From NCBI GenBank assembly GCA_023145395.1, contig JAGLDW010000411.1, positions 1-5,786 of the forward strand: DNA of 5,786 bases. The letters run 5' to 3'. Both the position numbers and the translations under genes were made by a program. Positions 1-5,786 of the stretch are shown here, piece after piece. The stretch is from Lentisphaeria bacterium. Its GTDB lineage: Bacteria > Verrucomicrobiota > Lentisphaeria > Oligosphaerales > Lenti-02. How positions within the stretch are numbered: the first letter of the stretch is position 1; every line of letters begins with the position of its first letter. Under the pieces are notes generated by a model. It ran no database searches, was not told the origin of the DNA, and was given only the letters and a program-made list of their open reading frames with translations.

Positions 1-80
1 GAGCCTGTCGCCTGGGTTGGTTGTAACCCCCGCCGCACCCGGTCAGTAGATTGTTTGTGCCTTCCCGAGACGTGATCGAT

Positions 81-86
81 AGGAGA
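81..86 (+). promoter_or_regulatory. Ribosome-binding site deciding the amidohydrolase start
   Basis: AGGAGA lies 9 bases before the ATG at 96, a normal Shine-Dalgarno spacing. It supports that ATG over the in-frame TTG at 51, which has no comparable purine-rich site ahead of it. The protein from the ATG begins MLIDIHVHV, which puts the metal-binding HxH at the extreme N-terminus, as is usual in this family. Confidence 0.75.
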
Positions 87-95
87 ACTCAGACG

Positions 96-986
96 ATGTT
101 GATTGACATCCATGTGCATGTATGCCAAAAACGGCACCCGAAGATCACCCGGGCCGGCGGAACGTTCTACCCGGATCCGGACACGCTGATTGCCATGATG
201 GATGCGCACGGCATCGACAAGGCGCTTTGCCAGTGCACGGTCAGTCCGGAGTGTCGATACACGGCGCTCTCCCCGGAGGAGATGCTGGAGATTGCGGCGG
301 AGTACCCCGAACGGCTGATTCCGTGCTGCAACATGGATCCGCGCTGGCTCGGAAACAGTACCTCGAGCAATTTCGTGCCTCTGTTGGAGGCGTATCGCGA
401 GATGGGAGCCCGGTGTGTGGGAGAGTACATCCCGAACCTGCCCTTCGACGATCCGCTGAACATGAACTTTTTTGAGGATGTGGAGGCCGTCGGCCTTCCG
501 CTCACCTTCCATATCGCTCCCAAGATCGGCGGATGCTATGGTTGTTACGACGAGGTGGGATTGCCTCGTCTGGAACGCGTGCTCAAAGCATTTCCCAACT
601 TGATGTTTCTGGGGCATTCGCAAGCGTTCTGGGCGGAGATCAGCACCGACGTGATCCAGGATGGGCAGCGTGTGGGCTATCCGAAGGGACCCGTGACTCC
701 GGGCCGGTTGCTGGCGTTGTTCCGGACCTACCCGAATCTCCTGGGTGATCTGTCCGCGGGGAGCGGCTTCAACGCGATCAGCCGTGATCCCGAGTTCGGA
801 TACGGCTTTATGGAGGAGTTTCAAGATCGCCTCTATTTTGGCACCGACATCGCGAATGATCCGCAGACCCTCGATATCGTGCCCTATTTCGAGAACCTGA
901 AGGTCGAGCGGCTGATCTCGGAGGCGGCCTGGGAGAAGATCGCCTGGCGGAACGCCCAGAAGTTGTTGGGCCTGGCATCAGATTGA
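96..986 (+). CDS. Amidohydrolase-2 family metal-dependent hydrolase or decarboxylase
   Basis: This 296-residue protein has the length and signature of the amidohydrolase-2 (ACMSD-like) TIM-barrel superfamily, whose members hydrolyse or decarboxylate small cyclic or aromatic acids and lactones with one active-site metal. Visible motifs are D4-I-H6-V-H8 (first-strand HxH), H139 in FHIAPK (expected third metal ligand), H174 in FLGHSQAFW (expected catalytic His) and D251 in YFGTDIAND (last-strand Asp). The end, NAQKLLGL, is the usual C-terminal helix of the family. G109-E110 followed by PNLPFDDP may line the pocket. There is no signal peptide or membrane segment, so it is probably cytoplasmic. 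Nine cysteines, including C45-x-C47, C77-C78 and C147-x-x-C150, are unusual for the family. It lies 114 bases upstream of a predicted exported glycosidase on the same strand, which suggests a role in catabolism of a released sugar derivative. The fold assignment is firm; the substrate is unknown. Confidence 0.9.
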   Translation: MLIDIHVHVCQKRHPKITRAGGTFYPDPDTLIAMMDAHGIDKALCQCTVSPECRYTALSPEEMLEIAAEYPERLIPCCNMDPRWLGNSTSSNFVPLLEAYREMGARCVGEYIPNLPFDDPLNMNFFEDVEAVGLPLTFHIAPKIGGCYGCYDEVGLPRLERVLKAFPNLMFLGHSQAFWAEISTDVIQDGQRVGYPKGPVTPGRLLALFRTYPNLLGDLSAGSGFNAISRDPEFGYGFMEEFQDRLYFGTDIANDPQTLDIVPYFENLKVERLISEAAWEKIAWRNAQKLLGLASD

Positions 987-1046
987 AAACCATTTTGACC
1001 ACGGAAAAAGACAGAACTGCGCAAGTCTCGCCCTCCATGGGACATC

Positions 1047-1055
1047 TGTTATAAA
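1047..1055 (+). promoter_or_regulatory. Candidate extended -10 promoter for the large glycosidase-like gene
   Basis: TGTTATAAA matches the extended -10 pattern TGnTATAAT with one mismatch at the last base. Transcription would start near 1062, leaving a leader of about 39 bases. No good -35 box lies at the usual distance; the TTGACC at 995-1000 is too far upstream. The site would let the second gene be expressed apart from the amidohydrolase. This rests on a single short match. Confidence 0.3.
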
Positions 1056-1088
1056 GCATCGTGACGGCCTTCAGCTACAGTCAATTCA

Positions 1089-1095
1089 AGGAAAG
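1089..1095 (+). promoter_or_regulatory. Ribosome-binding site of the large glycosidase-like gene
   Basis: AGGAAAG sits just upstream of the ATG at 1101, with 8 bases between AGGA and the start codon. The start is also supported by the signal-peptide-like N-terminus that follows. Confidence 0.7.
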
Positions 1096-1100
1096 AACCC

Positions 1101-1151
1101 ATGAAGCATCTTCTATCATTCCTAATCGTGACTGTATCCATGGCATTCTGT
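1101..1151 (+). other. Sec signal peptide of the large protein
   Basis: Residues 1-17 have a short basic start (MKH) and a hydrophobic stretch from L4 to F16. A signal peptidase I cut after A15-F16-C17 is plausible, with small residues at -3 and -1. C17 is probably not a lipidation site, because a lipobox needs Gly, Ala or Ser just before the Cys and here it is F16. The exact cut site is uncertain. Confidence 0.7.
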
Positions 1152-4100
1152 TCGCCTGTTGTCCAAGTGCAGAATGGCCAGGCTGAATTGTTCCAGGCCG
1201 TTGTCTCGCAGCCGTTGAGCGCGGCGCAGGCTGCGGAGTTCGCAGGGGGGCGTCTGGTGGAACTGGGCTCCTCCGGGGAGGTCATTGCATCGGTGCCGGT
1301 GGTGATTGACGCGTCTTCCGGCAAGCCCGAACTGGTGTGCATGCTGCCGGGGATCACACCGCCGGGGGCATTGCGGACGCTGGCGTTGATCGACGGGAAA
1401 CGCGAGGACGGGATGGGCCAAAGCGACCTGGAGATCGAGAACGACGGCGAATTCATCACGGTCCGAAACTCCTACTTCGAGCTGCAGCATCCGGTGAAAG
1501 GGCGCGGGGGTCTGCCCAGAAATATCACCTTTCAGCTTTCCGGACGGACGGACGACAAGCTCTACCTGCTCGACCGATTGTATCGTCGTGACACCAGGAA
1601 GCAGGCTATGGCCGGCGATGATGATTCGGCGACGGCGAAGGTGGTTTTCTCGAGCCCTTTGCGTGTTGTTGTCGAAGCGCGGATGCGCTACGGACGCTCG
1701 AGCGAGTCCATTCAGGGAAATCCCCGTGCCGTCTACCGTTTCGTGTATTCTCCCTACTCCCCCGCGGTGGATGTGAGCGCGCGGTTCGAGAAGGACGATG
1801 ACACAGTGTGGAACGAGCTGCATTTTCTCCATCTCACCCGCAACGATTTTCACTACACCAACTTCACCACTGGGGAGCCTGCCAAGGTGATGCCCATGCA
1901 GGCGCCGGGCGTCAAGGGCGTAAGTCATTCTGCCCGGTTTTGGGGACTCATGGCGACCGATAGCGACGCGGCCGGAGTGGGCAAGGGCGGAGTGACCTGC
2001 TGGGATGCGTCCGACGAGTTCTACTACTATGCTTGTTTGAAGCGGATTGTCTGGAAGGATCGTGTGGTGACTCGCACGGGCGCGCTCTACTTCGGCCCCG
2101 CATTGGATCCGTCCGAGTACAGTCGCTGGCTTTCGCCCACTCCCCCCCTGCAGGTTTCGCTGCTGGAAGGCGGTGTGACTGCGGAGTCCGCAGGGCAGGA
2201 CAAAGCGCCGCCCGAAGGCGCGCATGAGCTGACGAATGACGCGCTGCGCCTGGTTTTCGCGGACAAGAAGAACGGCTTTGACTGCGTGGGGATCGAGAAC
2301 CGACTCGCTGGAAACACGCGTTTTGTCCGTGCGCGGGAGGATGCCCCCGGATTGTGGAAGATCGAGTTCCGCACCCCCTACAAGGCAATTCCGGAGGGCG
2401 AGGAGGGCGATTCGCACGAGATCGTCATTCTGGACAATCACGCAGAATGCGAACGGACAGTGTCGAAGCGCGCCGGGGCGCTCACTCTCCTGTGGAGGGA
2501 TCTGGATCTTGGCGATGAGCAGGACGTGGTTGATGTGACCGCCAGGATCCGCCTTCCTGCTGGAGCCTCAGCGAGTGAGTGGCGCATCGATGTGATCAAT
2601 CGGAGCAAGCGTTTCGGAGTCTACGAGACCAGTTTTCCCTACCTGCCCTCCGTGAATCGTCGCGGCCTTGGCACCACACTTGTGCCGGGCGGCAACTGGG
2701 GCGGCAGGCTGCTGGATTCCAAAGGGCGTTGGAACCTGTCCTATCCCTCCACCCAGTGTCCTGTCCAGTTCATGGGCTTCATGCACAATGGCGCGGGGCT
2801 CTACCTTGCCTCGCACGATCCCGGCGCCCGGACCAAGCAACTGCGCATCACCGGGGAGCAGGACGCGACCTTCTCCGTGCTGGCCGAAAACGCGACCATG
2901 CCCGGCAACAGCCAGAAGAGCGAGATCCCCTTCGTCGTCGCGGCGTACACGGGCGACTGGTGGGGTGCGGCGCGCATCTACCGCGCCTGGGCCACGAAGC
3001 AGGAGTGGTGCAAGAAGGGCTGGATCCGCGACCGCAAGGACATTCCGCAGCGGCTCAAGGATCTTGGTTTCTGGTGGATCGAGAGCGGAACACCGGACCG
3101 TGTCGGCCCCCTGCTGCTAGAGGCGGAGAAACGTTGCGCTGGCCTGACCATGGGATTGCATTGGTACAATTGGCATAAAATCCCCTTCGATCACACCTAT
3201 CCCGAGTACTTCCCCACCAAGCCTCGCTTTGCGGAGGTCACGCGGCAACTCACCGCACGCAATCAGCTCATCATGCCCTACATCAACGGACGTCTCTGGG
3301 ACGCGGAGATCGAGAGCTTCAAGACGGCGGGGTACGCGGGCAGCTGCAAGCAACCATCGGGAGAAAACTACATCGAGACCTACGGTTCCGGGCGCAAGCT
3401 GTCGCCCATGTGCCCAACCACCCAGGTGTGGCAGGACAAAGTGGGGGAGATCTGCCACCGGCTCATGGACGAATGCGGTGTGAACGGGATTTATCTCGAT
3501 CAGATCGGCGCGGCGCGGCCCAAGCCCTGCTACGACCCGAGCCACGGACATCCGCTTGGCGGAGGCAGGCATTGGGTGGACGCCTACCGCAAGATGCTCG
3601 ACCCCATCAAGGCCGAAGCCATCAAGATGGACTGCGCACTGACCACCGAGAACACGGCCGAGCCCTACATGGACAACATCGATGCCTACCTCACCTGGAT
3701 CCCGCGCCACGACACCGATGTGCCCCTACTTCCCGCCGTCTATTCGGGCTACACGATCTATTTCACCAGTCCACAGGCGCCCCAGGACAATTTGGACGCC
3801 TACGCGCAAGCCCAGGGGCGCGATTTCCTCTGGGGTTGTCAGCTTGGCTGGAACGGAACCTGGATGCTGCAGGAACAGCACCGCGAGAAACTTGATTTCA
3901 TGCTCAAGGCGAGCCGCCTGCGCGTGGCCGCCAAGAAATTCATGCTGTTCGGGGAGCTTCTTGGCGATATTCGGCCCACGGAGCTTGTTCCGCCGCTGAC
4001 CACAACCTGGAATCGTCGCAAGCCCCACCCCGCGACGCTGCCCTCGGTCATGGGCACGATCTGGCGGTCGCTGGACGGCGAACTGGCTCTGGCGATGGTC

Positions 4101-5624
4101 AACACCTGCGCCGAACCACGCACTTTCGTCTACACGGTGAAGCCTGGGGAATTGCTTGCGGAGTCCGCGGCAAACTGGCAGATCGAACGCCTGACCGAAA
4201 ACGGTAGCATGCCGATGGCCTTTGTCTCAAGCGATGCCATCCACAGGCGCGAGGAGCTTGCGCCGCGCGAGATTCGGGTGCTGACGATCCGCCCCGTTGC
4301 GAATGCCTCCGCATTCTCCGCATTGGCGGTGGCGGTGAAGCGGGCCAAAGCCTCTTCGGACGATCCCGTCCTGAAGCGCATGGCGTCGGAGTACTTGTTT
4401 CACCGGGCTCTCGTGGGACGGGGGATTCTCATCGAGACGCCCTCGGTCAGCCAAAGAGTGGTGCGGGGAGAACCCTTGGACCTGACTTTCCAGGTCGTCA
4501 CCACAGAATCATCCGCCGAGCTGGAAGTGGACTGCCGGGGGAGCAAGACTCGCGTGACCGTCCCATCTGGGAGCACCCAGTCAGTCGTCCGTCAGCTTTG
4601 GCTCGAGGAGGATGGGGATGGTGTGGCTGAAATCACCGCCACGGTGTGTCTCCCCGCAGCTGGCGTGGAGCGTGAGTGCCCTGTGAAGATTCGTTTTGTC
4701 CCCACGGTTTCGGTTCAGGTGAGCGCGCCCCTGGGAGTGCATGGGGGAGAGAGTTTTCTACTGCCTGTGGTCGTGCGGAACAACAGTCGTGCCGTGCGCA
4801 AGGGACGGGTCGTGCTACGCGTTCCCGACACCTGGTCGGTCCGTCCGGCTGCGGAGTTCGCAGTGCCTAGTATGGCGCCTGGGGCGACACGTTCCTACCT
4901 GCTGACCTGCCGCACGCCTCGGACAAAGGCGGACAATCAGGTCACGCTCTCCGCATTCTTCGCCGAGAACAGCACGCCCGTCAGTCTGCTGCTACGCAAG
5001 TCGCGCCCCATCGCCAAAGCTGCGAAGATCGCAAAACCACCCGTGATCGATGGCAGGCTGGACGACTGGACGAGCGAGGTGCAGGTGCGTCTGGGCGGTG
5101 CGGCCGGTGGTGTGCAGATCAAGAAGGACTATGGCGACGAGGCCGACTGCGCCGCCACCTATCGCATGGCCTGGGATCGCGATTTCCTCTACCTGGCCAT
5201 CGAAGTGACCGACAATGCGTTCTTCCAGGATCAGGAAGGATTCACGATTTGGCAGGGAGACTGCATTCAGCTCGCTTTCCGCGCTGGGGCGCCAAACCCG
5301 AAGCAGGGCTACGATGGGAGCGAGTTCGAGGTGGGGTTGACGAAGTCCCCGAACGGACCGGTGATGTTTCAATGGGCGCCCGGCGCGGCGGCGGTGAAAG
5401 ACGGCAAGTTCGCCGTGGTGCGCGGACCGTCCGCGACGGTCTACGAAGCAGCCATCCCCTGGAGCGCGCTGGGTGTGAAGGCACCGAGCAGCGGCAAGCG
5501 CGTAGCCTGGTCCACCACGGTCAACGACAACGACGGCGAAGGCTTTCGAGGCTGGCTTGAATGGACCCCCGGGGTATGCGGCGGCAAGGACTCCAGCGCT
5601 TTCGGCTGGCTCGAACTGGAGTAG
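1101..5624 (+). CDS. Exported multidomain glycosidase-like protein (DUF6259-like TIM barrel with C-terminal CBM9-like module)
   Basis: This 1507-residue protein probably binds and cleaves a glycan in the periplasm or outside the cell. In order it shows: a Sec-type signal (about 1-17); a beta-rich N-terminal region (about 20-330) with RIFT-barrel-like features such as GRGGLP and LLDRLYRRDT; a second beta-sandwich (about 376-610) starting ELTNDALRLVF; a TIM-barrel-like core (about 620-953) resembling DUF6259; a beta-sandwich (about 980-1065); a helical linker (about 1068-1100); two Ig-like segments (about 1111-1200 and 1203-1295); and a CBM9-like module (about 1313-1507). Candidate catalytic acids are D800 in GIYLDQIGA and E850 in LTTENTAEPYMD. 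The reading frame is unbroken. The C-terminus, GWLELE, has no membrane anchor, sorting signal or secretion tail. It follows the amidohydrolase by 114 bases. The export and glycan-active role are well supported as inference; the DUF6259 and RIFT names come from recalled family patterns; the substrate is unknown. A lyase activity is an alternative to hydrolysis. Confidence 0.92.
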   Translation: MKHLLSFLIVTVSMAFCSPVVQVQNGQAELFQAVVSQPLSAAQAAEFAGGRLVELGSSGEVIASVPVVIDASSGKPELVCMLPGITPPGALRTLALIDGKREDGMGQSDLEIENDGEFITVRNSYFELQHPVKGRGGLPRNITFQLSGRTDDKLYLLDRLYRRDTRKQAMAGDDDSATAKVVFSSPLRVVVEARMRYGRSSESIQGNPRAVYRFVYSPYSPAVDVSARFEKDDDTVWNELHFLHLTRNDFHYTNFTTGEPAKVMPMQAPGVKGVSHSARFWGLMATDSDAAGVGKGGVTCWDASDEFYYYACLKRIVWKDRVVTRTGALYFGPALDPSEYSRWLSPTPPLQVSLLEGGVTAESAGQDKAPPEGAHELTNDALRLVFADKKNGFDCVGIENRLAGNTRFVRAREDAPGLWKIEFRTPYKAIPEGEEGDSHEIVILDNHAECERTVSKRAGALTLLWRDLDLGDEQDVVDVTARIRLPAGASASEWRIDVINRSKRFGVYETSFPYLPSVNRRGLGTTLVPGGNWGGRLLDSKGRWNLSYPSTQCPVQFMGFMHNGAGLYLASHDPGARTKQLRITGEQDATFSVLAENATMPGNSQKSEIPFVVAAYTGDWWGAARIYRAWATKQEWCKKGWIRDRKDIPQRLKDLGFWWIESGTPDRVGPLLLEAEKRCAGLTMGLHWYNWHKIPFDHTYPEYFPTKPRFAEVTRQLTARNQLIMPYINGRLWDAEIESFKTAGYAGSCKQPSGENYIETYGSGRKLSPMCPTTQVWQDKVGEICHRLMDECGVNGIYLDQIGAARPKPCYDPSHGHPLGGGRHWVDAYRKMLDPIKAEAIKMDCALTTENTAEPYMDNIDAYLTWIPRHDTDVPLLPAVYSGYTIYFTSPQAPQDNLDAYAQAQGRDFLWGCQLGWNGTWMLQEQHREKLDFMLKASRLRVAAKKFMLFGELLGDIRPTELVPPLTTTWNRRKPHPATLPSVMGTIWRSLDGELALAMVNTCAEPRTFVYTVKPGELLAESAANWQIERLTENGSMPMAFVSSDAIHRREELAPREIRVLTIRPVANASAFSALAVAVKRAKASSDDPVLKRMASEYLFHRALVGRGILIETPSVSQRVVRGEPLDLTFQVVTTESSAELEVDCRGSKTRVTVPSGSTQSVVRQLWLEEDGDGVAEITATVCLPAAGVERECPVKIRFVPTVSVQVSAPLGVHGGESFLLPVVVRNNSRAVRKGRVVLRVPDTWSVRPAAEFAVPSMAPGATRSYLLTCRTPRTKADNQVTLSAFFAENSTPVSLLLRKSRPIAKAAKIAKPPVIDGRLDDWTSEVQVRLGGAAGGVQIKKDYGDEADCAATYRMAWDRDFLYLAIEVTDNAFFQDQEGFTIWQGDCIQLAFRAGAPNPKQGYDGSEFEVGLTKSPNGPVMFQWAPGAAAVKDGKFAVVRGPSATVYEAAIPWSALGVKAPSSGKRVAWSTTVNDNDGEGFRGWLEWTPGVCGGKDSSAFGWLELE
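1231..1245 (+). repeat. 15-base near-palindrome, first of two exact copies
   Basis: CTGCGGAGTTCGCAG has perfect 5-base arms (CTGCG and CGCAG) and recurs exactly at 4849-4863. A one-base variant lies at 2179-2193 and a shorter related core at 4158-4168. All four are in the same reading phase within the large gene, here encoding A45-E46-F47-A48. The repeat is directly visible; any function is speculative. Confidence 0.55.
2179..2193 (+). repeat. 15-base near-palindrome, variant copy
   Basis: CTGCGGAGTCCGCAG differs by one base from the exact copies at 1231 and 4849. It is the most symmetrical of the set, with 7-base arms around one central base. It encodes A361-E362-S363-A364 and falls in the linker between the first two beta-rich regions. 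Confidence 0.5.
2958..3959 (+). other. Glycosidase-like TIM-barrel domain, DUF6259-like (residues 620-953)
   Basis: The region begins DWWGAARIYRAWA (W620, W621) and runs through a set of strand-end motifs expected of a barrel: GLHWYNWHKIPFDH (W688, W691, H692, D697), PYINGRLWD (N729, W733, D734), GIYLDQIGA (D800), a Gly- and His-rich loop HGHPLGGGRHW (H815, H817, W825), LTTENTAEPYMDNIDAYLTW (E850, E854, D861) and LGWNGTWM (W917, W921). The dense aromatic and acidic residues at strand ends fit a carbohydrate active site. The DUF6259 label is from memory of that family's conserved LDQ and HGHPLGGG motifs. D800 as nucleophile and E850 as acid/base are inferences by analogy with retaining TIM-barrel glycosidases. 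Confidence 0.7.
4849..4863 (+). repeat. 15-base near-palindrome, second exact copy
   Basis: Identical to 1231-1245 and in the same reading phase, encoding A1251-E1252-F1253-A1254 in the second Ig-like segment. The surrounding protein is not otherwise similar to the first site, so this is not a domain duplication. Confidence 0.55.
5037..5621 (+). other. C-terminal CBM9-like carbohydrate-binding module (residues 1313-1507)
   Basis: The module opens with PPVIDGRLDDW (D1317, W1323), the usual start of CBM9 and related DOMON-type domains. It continues with a strand pattern typical of them: YRMAWDRDFLYLAIEVTDN, then WQGDCIQLAF, then a late VYEAAIPWSALG and a closing FGWLELE. CBM9 modules bind sugar chain ends in characterised xylanases; in large environmental proteins their ligands are mostly unknown. 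It probably tethers the enzyme to its substrate. Confidence 0.8.
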
Positions 5625-5634
5625 GCAGGAAACC

Positions 5635-5657
5635 CGCATCGCGGACTTCGAGATGCG
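5635..5657 (+). terminator. Weak terminator-like hairpin after the large gene
   Basis: CGCATC (5635-5640) pairs with GATGCG (5652-5657). Inside, after one G/A mismatch, CG pairs with CG around a GACTT loop. It begins 10 bases after the stop codon, where a terminator would be expected. Only TTCT follows, with no real T-run, so intrinsic termination would be inefficient; it may instead protect the 3' end of the mRNA. Confidence 0.3.
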
Positions 5658-5786
5658 TTCTGCTGACTCCGCCCAATACCATGAAGCTTCTGTTTGCGTG
5701 ATGCCTGGGGTAGGTGCGTAATGTTGCGCGGCTGATGATGTTGCGAACACTACCCTCTTGAGTAGCCTTTTCCTCACACGACAAGG

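Noticed and set aside
1..75. Tail of an upstream gene ending at 24-26, 47-49 or 73-75
   Set aside because: Each forward frame reaches a stop within the first 75 bases, but none of the short peptides is recognisable, so no frame can be preferred.
51..95. In-frame TTG at 51 as an earlier start for the amidohydrolase, adding 15 residues
   Set aside because: It has no ribosome-binding site, the added residues (MFVPSRDVIDRRTQT) are polar and unlike the family, and the ATG at 96 has AGGAGA at proper spacing and places HxH at residues 6-8.
994..1013. The stretch around TTGACCACGGAAAAAGAC as a dispersed intergenic repeat of the ACCACGGAAAA type
   Set aside because: It resembles short repeats I recall from some environmental genomes, but there is no second copy in the window to support it.
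1140..1151. C17 as a lipoprotein attachment site
   Set aside because: The residue before it is Phe, which breaks the lipobox rule of Gly, Ala or Ser at -1.
1122..2441. Long open frame on the minus strand (439 codons) opposite the large gene
   Set aside because: It lies wholly opposite a well-supported gene in GC-rich DNA, its peptide has no recognisable domain, and long antisense frames are expected from the codon bias of the real gene.
5681..5701. ATG-led mini-frame MKLLFA followed by a stop, looking like the start of another signal peptide
   Set aside because: It is only six codons long, lacks a Shine-Dalgarno, and no continuation resembling an exported protein is found in other frames before the window ends.
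5750..5771. CTAC...GTAG hairpin followed by CCTTTT as a terminator
   Set aside because: The stem is only 4 base pairs and the T-run is short, so it is likely chance.
4992..5777. Minus-strand open frame of 261 codons covering the CBM9-like region and the 3' flank
   Set aside because: Most of it mirrors the CBM9-like coding region, and the peptide is low in recognisable structure. Only its first part is outside the real gene and it shows no clear ribosome-binding site.

Overview
The window holds two complete protein-coding genes on the + strand in GC-rich DNA, with short non-coding flanks. One is a cytoplasmic metal-dependent hydrolase of the amidohydrolase-2 superfamily (96-986). The other is a very large, apparently exported, multidomain protein with a glycosidase-like core (1101-5624). 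I see no RNA gene, mobile element or CRISPR array. The gene pairing and the architecture of the large protein resemble the polysaccharide-degradation repertoires of the Planctomycetota-Verrucomicrobiota-Lentisphaerota (PVC) group. This is an inference from gene style; the window contains no taxonomic marker.

Layout: 1-95 is leader with no supportable gene; an upstream gene could end at one of the stops at 24-26, 47-49 or 73-75, but too little is present to say. The amidohydrolase starts at the ATG at 96 behind an AGGAGA ribosome-binding site and ends at 986. A 114-base gap (987-1100) carries a candidate extended -10 promoter and a clear Shine-Dalgarno. The 1507-residue protein fills 1101-5624. 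A small hairpin (5635-5657) follows its stop and may be a weak terminator. Bases 5658-5786 hold nothing I can identify.

How they may work together: the large protein has an N-terminal Sec-type signal, two N-terminal beta-rich regions, a central TIM-barrel-like domain that looks like the uncharacterised DUF6259 family with candidate catalytic acids D800 and E850, a C-terminal beta-sandwich, two Ig-like segments and a C-terminal CBM9-like sugar-binding module. It would bind and cleave a glycan outside the cytoplasm. The amidohydrolase would act inside the cell, perhaps on a released and modified sugar, lactone or aromatic substituent. Neither substrate can be read from the sequence. The most interesting item is the large enzyme, a candidate glycoside hydrolase of unknown specificity whose neighbour gives a further clue to its pathway.
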